64,000 nucleotides of DNA from Magnetococcales bacterium. Its GTDB lineage: Bacteria > Pseudomonadota > Magnetococcia > Magnetococcales > Magnetaquicoccaceae. Under the pieces are notes generated by a model that saw nothing but the letters and a program-made list of their open reading frames with translations, had not been told where the DNA came from and ran no database searches. The DNA lies in NCBI GenBank assembly GCA_015231375.1, contig JADGBT010000021.1, positions 1 to 64,000 of the forward strand, given 5' to 3'. This document shows positions 17,646 to 24,619 of the stretch, one piece after another (the first letter of the stretch is position 1; the number at the start of each line of letters is the position of its first letter). Position numbers and translations under genes: made by a program.

Positions 17646-18803
17646 TCACAGACTCCTTTTGGCCTCCGGAGGATCCGGATAGCGGTAGATTTCACCCAGA
17701 TGACTCTTCAACAACACCCCTTCGGCGTCGCGTCCCACCAGCGTGACCGGTCCCACCGGAATCTTGCCTCCGCCTCCCGGCGCGTCGATCACGTAGCGGG
17801 GCACCGCGTAGCCGCTCACATGGCCCACCAGTCCGGCCATCAGTTCGATCCCCCGGTCCACCGCGACCCGAAAATGGCCGGAACCGGGAATCGGATCGCA
17901 TTGGTACAGATAATAGGGCCGCACCCGGTTGCGCAACAGGCCACGCATCAGGGCGCGCAGGGTTTCCACGGAGTCGTTGATCCCGGCCAGCAGCACGGTC
18001 TGGGCCGCCAACATGATGCCCGCGTCCGCCAGACGGGCCAGGGCCACGCCGGCCTCCGGGGTCAACTCGGCGGGATGGATGGCGTGCAGACTCACGGCCA
18101 GGGGATGATGCCGCTTCAGCATGGCCACCAGCTTGCGCGTCACCCGCATGGGCAGCACCAGAGGCATGCGGGTGCCGATGCGCAGCAGTTCCACATGGGG
18201 AATGGCCCGCAGACGGGTCAACAGGGTATCGAGTTTGCGGGTGGACAGCATCAAAGGATCTCCGCCGGAGACCAGCACATCCCGGATCTCGGCATGGGCC
18301 GCGACATAGGCGATGGCCTGGTCCCAATGGCCTGCGGCATGGACACGCCCCCCCACCAACCGGGATCGGGTGCAATAGCGGCAATAGGTGGCGCACACCC
18401 CGGTGGCCAGGATCACCACCCGGTCCGGGTAACGACGGATCACGCCGGGGGCCACCGTGTCCCGGGCCTCGTCCAAAGGATCCTCCGACTCCCCCGCCGC
18501 GCGCCTGAGTTCATCCCCCACCGGCAGCAGGGTGCGGCGCAACGGATCCTGGCAGTCATCCGGATCCATCAAGGCGGCGTAATAGGGGGTGACGGCCACC
18601 GGCAAGCCTCCCCCCCGACGCGCCAACCCTGCGCGCTCGGCCTCCGACAGCGTCAAGACCCGACCCAACGCCTGCGCGTCCCCCAGGCGGTGCCGCACCT
18701 GCCAGCGCCAGTCCGACCACCGGGCCGCGTCCACCTCCGGATGGAAACGACGACGAAACCCCTCACGACCCTTCTCTTCCGCTCCATCGGACACGCCATG
18801 CAC
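17646..18803 (-). CDS. kamA: Lysine 2,3-aminomutase family radical SAM enzyme
   Basis: A 385-residue PLP- and SAM-dependent radical enzyme that interconverts L-lysine and beta-lysine. The N-terminal WSDWRWQVRHRL, the pre-cluster RYPDRVVILATG, the radical SAM motif CATYCRYCTRSRLVGG and DVLVSGGDPLMLSTRKLD match KamA. The CTRSR context after the cluster favours true lysine 2,3-aminomutase over EpmB, which acts on EF-P, and neither efp nor epmA is nearby. The first codon is GTG and the exact start is uncertain; a second GTG lies three codons in. It is divergent from cstA and nearly abuts the ATP-grasp gene. Confidence 0.87.
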   Translation of the reverse strand: MHGVSDGAEEKGREGFRRRFHPEVDAARWSDWRWQVRHRLGDAQALGRVLTLSEAERAGLARRGGGLPVAVTPYYAALMDPDDCQDPLRRTLLPVGDELRRAAGESEDPLDEARDTVAPGVIRRYPDRVVILATGVCATYCRYCTRSRLVGGRVHAAGHWDQAIAYVAAHAEIRDVLVSGGDPLMLSTRKLDTLLTRLRAIPHVELLRIGTRMPLVLPMRVTRKLVAMLKRHHPLAVSLHAIHPAELTPEAGVALARLADAGIMLAAQTVLLAGINDSVETLRALMRGLLRNRVRPYYLYQCDPIPGSGHFRVAVDRGIELMAGLVGHVSGYAVPRYVIDAPGGGGKIPVGPVTLVGRDAEGVLLKSHLGEIYRYPDPPEAKRSL

Positions 18804-18822
18804 CCCCGAATCCAGGCCAACC

Positions 18823-18850
18823 TTGACAACAGGATGGCGAAAAGTTTAAT
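18823..18850 (+). promoter_or_regulatory. Sigma-70-type promoter for cstA
   Basis: A perfect TTGACA (18823-18828) is followed after 16 bp by TTTAAT (18845-18850, 5/6). The predicted start near 18857 gives a leader of about 65 nt. The site lies in the 119-bp divergent region with kamA, so the two genes share regulatory space. Confidence 0.62.
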
Positions 18851-18922
18851 TAAAACCCGTCCCGATCGGCAAGGATGCGCCTGTGTTCTCTCCAATCCGT
18901 GCGAAATCCCAAGGAATCCCCC

Positions 18923-21016
18923 ATGTCCCGACCCCTCTCCCAGCCGATGCCCCTGTCGCGCAAGCTGATGTTTCTCCTGATCGCCGCCATCGGCGCCGTG
19001 GCCCTGGCCAGCGTGGCCCTCAACCGGGGAGAGTCGGTCAACGCCACCTGGCTGGTGGTGGCCGCGTTGTGCGTCTACACCCTGGCCTACCGCTTCTACG
19101 CCCGGTTCATCGAACAGACCGTGCTCCAACTCGACCCCTCCCGGCCCACACCGGCGATCCGCCACAACGACAACAAGGATTTTGTCCCCACCAACCGCAT
19201 CGTGCTGTATGGCCACCACTTCGCGGCCATCGCCGGCGCCGGACCGCTGGTGGGGCCGGTGCTGGCCGCGCAGATGGGCTATCTGCCCGGTCTGCTGTGG
19301 ATCCTGGTGGGGGTGGTGCTGGCCGGAGCGGTGCAGGATTTCTTGATCCTGTCGTTTTCCATGCGTCGCGGCGGCCGTTCCCTCGGAGAGATCATCCGCT
19401 CGGAGATGGGAGCCATCCCCGGCAGCGTGGCCATGATCGGCATCTTTGGCATCATGACCATTCTGCTGGCGGTCTTGAGTCTGATCGTGGTCAAGGCCAT
19501 GGCGGAAAGCCCCTGGTCGGTGTTCACGGTGGTCATGACCATCCCCATCGCCTTGTTCATGGGCGTCTACATGAAAAAGTTCAGGCCGGGACACGTGGGG
19601 GAAATCTCCGCCATCGGCGCGGCGCTGCTGATCCTGGCGATCATCGGCGGGGGGCATGTGGCCACCCATCCGACCCTTGGCCCACTCTTCACCCTCACCG
19701 GACCCCAGGTGACCGCCGGATTGATCGCCTACGGGGCATTGGCGTCGATCCTGCCGGTGTGGATGATGCTCTGTCCCCGGGATTACCTCTCCACCTTCTT
19801 GAAAATCGGCACCATCGTCTTGCTGGCCATCTGCGTCTTCGTGGCCGCGCCCGCGCTCAAGATGCCCGCCACCACCGTGTTCGTCAACGGCACCGGACCG
19901 GTGTGGAGCGGCGAGTTGTTTCCGTTTTTGTTCATCACCATCGCCTGTGGCGCCTGCTCCGGATTCCACTCCCTGATCGCCTCGGGCACCACCCCGAAAA
20001 TGATCGCCAGCGAAGGGGATGCCCGTTTCATCGGCTACGGGGGCATGCTGATGGAGTCCTTCGTGGCCATCATGGCCCTGTGCGCCGCCTCCATCCTGGA
20101 ACCCGGCGTCTACTTCGCCATGAACGCCCCGGCGGCGGTACTCGGATCCACCCTCGAAGGCGCGGTCGCGATCATCCGCGAATGGGGCTTCGTGGTCACC
20201 CCGGAGATGATCACCCAACTCACCCGCGACGTGGGAGAACACTCCCTGCTCTCGCGCACCGGCGGCGCCCCCACCCTGGCCGTGGGCATGGCCCATCTGC
20301 TGTCGGTGTTCGGCGGCACGGCCTGGATGGGCTTCTGGTATCACTTCGCCATCCTGTTCGAGGCCCTGTTCATCCTCACCGCCGTCGATACCGGCACCCG
20401 CGCCTGTCGTTTCATGGTCCAGGACATGTTCGGCGTGGTCTTCAAACCCCTGGCCCGCACCTCCTCGTGGTTGTCCAGCGTGATCGCCACCGCCATCGTG
20501 GTCAGCGCCTGGGGCTACATCCTCTATCAAGGGGTGATCGATCCGTTCGGCGGCATCAACAGCCTGTGGCCCCTGTTCGGCATCTCCAACCAGATGCTCG
20601 CCGGTTGCGCCATGATCCTGGCCACGGTGATCCTCTTCAAACTCAAACGTCACACGCTGGCCTGGGTGACCATCCTCCCCGCCACCTGGCTGATCGTCTC
20701 CACCATGACCGCCAGCTTCCAGAAGATCTTCTCCACCAACGTCAAGATCGGCTTTCTGGCCCACGCGGATCGCTATCAACAGGCCCTGGACCAGGGAACC
20801 ATCCTCGCTCCGGCCAAAACCCTCGAACAGGTGGCGCGGGTGGTGGCCAACGATCGCCTGGACGCGCTCCTGGCGCTGTTCTTCATGAGCATTGTGATCA
20901 TCTTGTTGATCTTCGGGGTGCGCGCCTGCCTCCAGGCCCTGCACAACCCGCTGGTCACCGCCCGGGAGGACGAACCGCCATCCGGGGTGTGCAATCCCAT
21001 CACCCGCTGCTGTTGA
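18923..21016 (+). CDS. cstA: CstA family peptide/pyruvate transporter
   Basis: A 697-residue polytopic inner-membrane protein of the carbon-starvation (CstA) family, whose members import peptides or pyruvate. Family landmarks are YRFYARFIEQTVLQLD, the DFVPTNRIVLYGHHFAAIAGAGP loop, AALLILAIIGGGH, FITIACGACSGFHSLIASGTTPKM, EDARFIGYGGM-like GDARFIGYGGM, AVDTGTRACRFMVQD and the SLWPLFGISNQMLAG motif. Well over a dozen hydrophobic helices are visible. The ATG at MSRPLSQPM follows an AAGGAA box. No LytS/LytT-type regulator adjoins it. Confidence 0.95.
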   Translation: MSRPLSQPMPLSRKLMFLLIAAIGAVALASVALNRGESVNATWLVVAALCVYTLAYRFYARFIEQTVLQLDPSRPTPAIRHNDNKDFVPTNRIVLYGHHFAAIAGAGPLVGPVLAAQMGYLPGLLWILVGVVLAGAVQDFLILSFSMRRGGRSLGEIIRSEMGAIPGSVAMIGIFGIMTILLAVLSLIVVKAMAESPWSVFTVVMTIPIALFMGVYMKKFRPGHVGEISAIGAALLILAIIGGGHVATHPTLGPLFTLTGPQVTAGLIAYGALASILPVWMMLCPRDYLSTFLKIGTIVLLAICVFVAAPALKMPATTVFVNGTGPVWSGELFPFLFITIACGACSGFHSLIASGTTPKMIASEGDARFIGYGGMLMESFVAIMALCAASILEPGVYFAMNAPAAVLGSTLEGAVAIIREWGFVVTPEMITQLTRDVGEHSLLSRTGGAPTLAVGMAHLLSVFGGTAWMGFWYHFAILFEALFILTAVDTGTRACRFMVQDMFGVVFKPLARTSSWLSSVIATAIVVSAWGYILYQGVIDPFGGINSLWPLFGISNQMLAGCAMILATVILFKLKRHTLAWVTILPATWLIVSTMTASFQKIFSTNVKIGFLAHADRYQQALDQGTILAPAKTLEQVARVVANDRLDALLALFFMSIVIILLIFGVRACLQALHNPLVTAREDEPPSGVCNPITRCC

Positions 21017-21041
21017 CGCGCCCCAGGCTTCGGGCTAGACT
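21013..21041 (+). promoter_or_regulatory. Sigma-70-type promoter for the metW-hpt-gph-hisG series
   Basis: TTGACG (21013-21018, 5/6), which overlaps the cstA stop codon, is followed after exactly 17 bp by TAGACT (21036-21041, 4/6). Initiation near 21048 would give a 40-nt leader before the metW TTG start. Confidence 0.5.
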
Positions 21042-21087
21042 TAAAAAACACGCATGCACCCATGGCACCACAACCGCGAGGTCCACG

Positions 21088-21729
21088 TTGCATAAACTCC
21101 GCATCGATCAAGCCGTCATCGCCGATCTGGTGACCGAAGGGGCGCGTGTACTCGATTTGGGGTGCGGAGACGGCTTGCTGCTCGATCACCTGATCCGCCG
21201 CAAACACGCACGCGGCTTTGGGGTGGAGATCTCCCACGAAGGGGTCCACGCCTGCATCGCCCATGGTCTGCCGGTCTATCAGGGGGACATCGACCAGGGA
21301 TTGAGCGATCATCACGACGACTCCTTCGATTACGTCATTCTCTCCCACACCCTCCAGGCCGTCCACCGACCCGCCTACGTCCTGAAGGAAATGCTCCGAG
21401 TCGGCAAGAAGATCATCGTCTCCTTTCCCAATTTCGGCTACTGGCGGGTGCGCTTCAGTCTGCTGGCCTATGGACGCATGCCCCGCACCCGACTGCTGCC
21501 CTATCGCTGGCACGACACCCCCTACATCCATCTGTGCACCATCCTGGACTTCGAGGATCTGTGCGCCGAACTGGATATCCACATCCTGCGACGCATTCCC
21601 CTGTCCGCCGACAAACATCCGGCGCACCGCACCATCCTGCACCCGCTGTCCCAATGGCTCGTCCCCGGAACCACCGCCAATCTGCTCGCTCCGGTGGTAG
21701 TCTTCCTGCTCGAAAGGAACACCCGATGA
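21088..21729 (+). CDS. metW: MetW-like SAM-dependent methyltransferase fold protein
   Basis: A 213-residue MetW, a class I methyltransferase-fold partner of homoserine acyltransferase MetX in many proteobacteria. Motif I is RVLDLGCGDGLLLDHL, followed by GFGVEISHEGV, VYQGDIDQGLSDH, FDYVILSHTLQAV, KKIIVSFPNFGYWRVR and the family-typical RWHDTPYIHLCTILDFEDL. No in-frame ATG lies near the N-terminus, so a TTG start with GAGG upstream is inferred. metX normally precedes metW but is absent here; cstA takes that place. Its stop overlaps the hpt start as ATGA. Confidence 0.88.
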   Translation: MHKLRIDQAVIADLVTEGARVLDLGCGDGLLLDHLIRRKHARGFGVEISHEGVHACIAHGLPVYQGDIDQGLSDHHDDSFDYVILSHTLQAVHRPAYVLKEMLRVGKKIIVSFPNFGYWRVRFSLLAYGRMPRTRLLPYRWHDTPYIHLCTILDFEDLCAELDIHILRRIPLSADKHPAHRTILHPLSQWLVPGTTANLLAPVVVFLLERNTR

Positions 21730-22256
21730 GACCCCTGGTGGAACCCATCCTCTCCGACGAACTGATCCAGGGACGCATCGACGCCCTGGCCCGTGAAATG
21801 GCGCCCACGTTGCGAGACGATGTGATCATGGTCACCTTGATGACCGGAGCGTTCCTGTTCGGAGCCGATCTGGCCCGCGCCCTCTCGCGCGCCGGCTGCA
21901 CCCCGACGCTCGATTTCATGGTGCTGTCGTCGTATGGCGCCGGGACCGAAACCTCCGGCCGGATCACCACCCGTCTGGATGTGCGCGAAAATCTCTCCGG
22001 TCGTCAGGTGTTGCTGGTCGATGACATCCTCGACAGCGGCAACACCCTGAAAATGGCCACCGCCCATCTCAAAAACAAAGGAGCCGACGCCATTCTCACC
22101 TGCGTGCTGCTGGACAAGCCCGCCCGACGCCGGGTACCGATCCAGGCCGACTTCGTGGGCTTCGAGATTCCGAATGTCTTTGTGGTGGGCTTCGGCATCG
22201 ATTACAATCAGATGTTCCGGGAGTTGCCCTACGTGGGCCATGTGCGTACCCCATGA
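21726..22256 (+). CDS. hpt: Hypoxanthine/guanine phosphoribosyltransferase
   Basis: A 176-residue type I phosphoribosyltransferase for purine salvage. It shows VTLMTGAFLFGADLAR (PRPP loop region), the family-typical LDFMVLSSYGAGTETSG, the diphosphate-binding LLVDDILDSGNTL, and VPIQADFVGFEIPNVFVVGFGIDYNQMFRELP split across the last 40 residues, typical of HGPRT. ATGA overlaps on both sides (metW before, gph after) indicate a translationally coupled operon. Confidence 0.93.
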   Translation: MRPLVEPILSDELIQGRIDALAREMAPTLRDDVIMVTLMTGAFLFGADLARALSRAGCTPTLDFMVLSSYGAGTETSGRITTRLDVRENLSGRQVLLVDDILDSGNTLKMATAHLKNKGADAILTCVLLDKPARRRVPIQADFVGFEIPNVFVVGFGIDYNQMFRELPYVGHVRTP

Positions 22257-22969
22257 ACACCCCCCTCGTCTGTCGCGCCTTGCTGTTCGATCTGGACGGC
22301 ACCCTGGTCGATTCCGCTCCGGACCTGTGGCGGGCCATGAATCACGTCCTGACCCTGCGGGAAGCACCCCTGCTGCCCCTGGAACGGGTACGCCATCTGG
22401 TGGGCCACGGCGCGCGCGCCCTGCTGGCCCGTGGACTCTTCGACGCGGAAACCGAACCCCCGACCGACGATCTGCTCTTCGAGCAGGCGGTCGGCATTTT
22501 TCTGGATTACTACCAGGACCATCTCACCGATCACTCCCGACCCTTCCCGCACGTGATGTCAACGCTCCAATCCCTGAGTGATCAGGGTTTTGCCATGGCC
22601 GTGGTCACCAACAAGCCGGAACACCTCGCCCGCGCCATGCTGCGACAGCTCGATTTGGACCGCTTCTTTCCCGTGGTCATCGGAGGCGAGACCCTGCCTC
22701 GGCGCAAACCCGATCCCCTGCCGGTGCGACACGCCCTGGAACAACTCGATATCCCGGCCACGCTCGGGGTGATGATCGGCGATTCGGAAACCGATCTCCA
22801 GGCCGCGCGCAACGCCGGCATTCCGGTCATTCTGTATGCCCATGGCTACAACCGAGGGCAGGATGTACGCGAACTCCAACCGGACCGCGTCATGGACCAC
22901 TTCGGCCAACTGCCGGAGTTTCTTCATTTATCCAGGGAAACAAGGATTGAATCACCATGTCACCACTGA
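22253..22969 (+). CDS. gph: Phosphoglycolate phosphatase (HAD family)
   Basis: A 238-residue HAD hydrolase with motif I LLFDLDGTLVDSAPDL, a helical cap starting LVGHGARALLARGL, motif II VVTNKPEHLAR, motif III lysine in GGETLPRRKPDPLP, and motif IV GVMIGDSETDLQAARNAG. These match Gph, which clears 2-phosphoglycolate from DNA repair or oxygenase side reactions. A related phosphatase specificity cannot be excluded. Its end overlaps hisG by 13 bases. Confidence 0.88.
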   Translation: MNTPLVCRALLFDLDGTLVDSAPDLWRAMNHVLTLREAPLLPLERVRHLVGHGARALLARGLFDAETEPPTDDLLFEQAVGIFLDYYQDHLTDHSRPFPHVMSTLQSLSDQGFAMAVVTNKPEHLARAMLRQLDLDRFFPVVIGGETLPRRKPDPLPVRHALEQLDIPATLGVMIGDSETDLQAARNAGIPVILYAHGYNRGQDVRELQPDRVMDHFGQLPEFLHLSRETRIESPCHH

Positions 22970-23835
22970 AACTCGGCATCCCCAAGGGAAGCCTGGAACA
23001 GTCCACCATCGAACTGTTCGCCCAGGCCGGCTGGCGCATTTCCCCCAGTTCGCGCAACTATTTTCCCAGCATCGATGATCCGGAGATCGTCTGCTCGCTG
23101 GTCCGGCCTCAAGAGATGGCCCGCTATGTGGCCGACGGCACCTTGGACATGGGACTCACCGGTCTGGACTGGATCCTCGAATGGGAGTGCGAAGACAAGG
23201 TGGCGCAAATCGGCGCCCTGGAGTATTCCAAAAGCTCCAACCGCGCCTGCCGCTGGGTGCTGGTGACCCGTCAGGACTCGCCGATCCAGACCCTGGAGGA
23301 TCTCCAGGGCAAACGGGTGGCCACGGAACTGGAACAGTTCACCCGTCGCCATCTGGCCCAACGGGGCATTCAGGCCGAGGTGATCTTCTCCTGGGGGGCC
23401 ACGGAGGCCAAGGTGGTGGAAGGACTGGTGGACGCGGCGGTGGAGATCACCGAAACCGGTTCCACCATCAAGGCCCACGGACTGCGCATCGTCGCGGATC
23501 TGCTGGAGACCCGCACCATGATCATCGCCAATCACGACGCGGTGAAAGATGCCTGGAAAAAGAACAAGATCGACCAGATCACCCTGCTTCTGAACGCCGC
23601 CCTGACCGCCCGTCACAAAGCGATCCTCAAGATGAACGTCCCGGTGGCCCACGCCGCCGAAGTGCTGGCGCTGTTGCCCAGTCTGCAATCCCCGACCATC
23701 AACACCTTGTCCGATCCGGCCTGGCAGGCGGTGGAGACCGTGGTGGACCGCTCCGAGGTGCGCGACCTGATTTGGCGATTGAAACAGGCCGGGGCCGTCG
23801 GCATCCTGGAATTTGATCTCAAGAAAGTGGTATGA
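22957..23835 (+). CDS. hisG: ATP phosphoribosyltransferase, long form
   Basis: A 292-residue first enzyme of histidine synthesis, condensing ATP and PRPP. It reads LGIPKGSLEQSTIELFAQAGW, VRPQEMARYVADGTLDMGLTG, RVATELEQFTRRHL and the PRPP motif VDAAVEITETGSTIKAHGL. About 80 C-terminal residues, after the catalytic core, form the regulatory domain (MNVPVAHAAEVLALLPSLQSP), so this is the self-sufficient long form that needs no HisZ. It stands apart from other his genes, coupled to gph. Confidence 0.95.
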   Translation: MSPLKLGIPKGSLEQSTIELFAQAGWRISPSSRNYFPSIDDPEIVCSLVRPQEMARYVADGTLDMGLTGLDWILEWECEDKVAQIGALEYSKSSNRACRWVLVTRQDSPIQTLEDLQGKRVATELEQFTRRHLAQRGIQAEVIFSWGATEAKVVEGLVDAAVEITETGSTIKAHGLRIVADLLETRTMIIANHDAVKDAWKKNKIDQITLLLNAALTARHKAILKMNVPVAHAAEVLALLPSLQSPTINTLSDPAWQAVETVVDRSEVRDLIWRLKQAGAVGILEFDLKKVV

Positions 23836-23881
23836 TGTTTTCCACGTTTCCATTCCACACCCAACCAAGGAGTTCCTCTGC

Positions 23882-24088
23882 ATGCCGCCGATCGAGACGT
23901 GGACTGGTGATCTTCCCTGGATGGTCCTGCTTCTGGGGCTGACCGGCGTGGTGACACTCCTGCTGGTCGCCTTTTTACCGCCCGTCCGTCCGGTGCGTGC
24001 CCTGGTTCCCATCCCGGTCCGCTCCCGCGAGGGGCAACGACGCGCCGCTCTGGTCCAAAGACGGCGCCAGCGCCTGTTCAACGACTGA
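23882..24088 (+). CDS. Small single-pass membrane protein of unknown function
   Basis: A 68-residue product starting MPPIETWTGDLPW after a clear AAGGAG box 9 nt upstream. One transmembrane helix (MVLLLGLTGVVTLLLVAFL) is followed by a Pro/Arg-rich basic tail ending RRRQRLFND, which predicts a cytoplasmic C-terminus. It lies 46 bp after hisG and 50 bp before hpf. I know of no family assignment. Confidence 0.6.
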   Translation: MPPIETWTGDLPWMVLLLGLTGVVTLLLVAFLPPVRPVRALVPIPVRSREGQRRAALVQRRRQRLFND

Positions 24089-24138
24089 CGCACATCAGGA
24101 CAAACCTGACATTTTAAATTATGAAAGGGGTTTAAATC

Positions 24139-24444
24139 ATGGAAGTGAAAATTGAAGGCCGACAGGTTGACATCGGAGACGAGTTGCGGGATCGCATCCA
24201 AAAGCAGTTCGACAACCTCGATCAACGCTTCGGACCCTTGACCCACGGTCGCATCTCCGTGGAACGCAAGGCCCACAACAACGAACAACGCGCCTCGGTC
24301 AAAACCGTGGTCAACGTGGCGGGCAAGACCATCTCTGCGGCCAAAGAGGCCGCCACGGTGATCGGCGCGATCAACGAAACCCTGGACACCCTCACGGAAG
24401 AGTTGCTGACCCACGCGGAAAAAAGCAAAAAGAGTCACCGCTAA
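24139..24444 (+). CDS. hpf: Ribosome hibernation-promoting factor, short form
   Basis: A 101-residue HPF/RaiA protein that binds the decoding centre of idle 30S subunits. It shows the beta-alpha opening MEVKIEGRQVDIGDELRDRI, EHL-like DQRFGPLTHGRISVERK, and the second helix region AKEAATVIGAINETLDTL. The lack of a C-terminal dimerisation domain marks the short form, which needs RMF or acts alone. A GAAAGGGG box precedes the ATG. The usual rpoN/ptsN neighbours are absent. Confidence 0.9.
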   Translation: MEVKIEGRQVDIGDELRDRIQKQFDNLDQRFGPLTHGRISVERKAHNNEQRASVKTVVNVAGKTISAAKEAATVIGAINETLDTLTEELLTHAEKSKKSHR

Positions 24445-24452
24445 CGGCTCTC

Positions 24453-24496
24453 CTCGACCCTGCCTGACACGTCTGCGACACTAAGGCAGGGTCGAG
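24453..24496. terminator. Long hairpin downstream of hpf
   Basis: A perfect 13-bp inverted repeat, CTCGACCCTGCCT and AGGCAGGGTCGAG, with an 18-nt loop starts 8 bp after the hpf stop. It lies between convergent genes. No U-run follows, so termination is likely but unproven. The rest of the gap to 24619 shows nothing else. Confidence 0.5.
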
Positions 24497-24619
24497 ATCC
24501 AGTTCCATCCAGTTCCCTTCCCCCGCCCCGCACGCCTTTCATCCCCCGGTCACGATCCCTGCGACCATCCCCCTCGACCCCGACCGGAAGCGATCTCGGA
24601 TCCCAGCAGAGATTGCGGC

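Noticed and set aside
18653-20944. A 763-codon minus-strand open frame opposite cstA
   Set aside because: Its product is Gly/His/Asp-rich low complexity, the mirror of a hydrophobic membrane protein; cstA on the other strand is certain.
18883-21087. Long in-frame upstream extension of metW through cstA
   Set aside because: The extension is a shifted-frame shadow of cstA with no homology; MetW begins at its own TTG.
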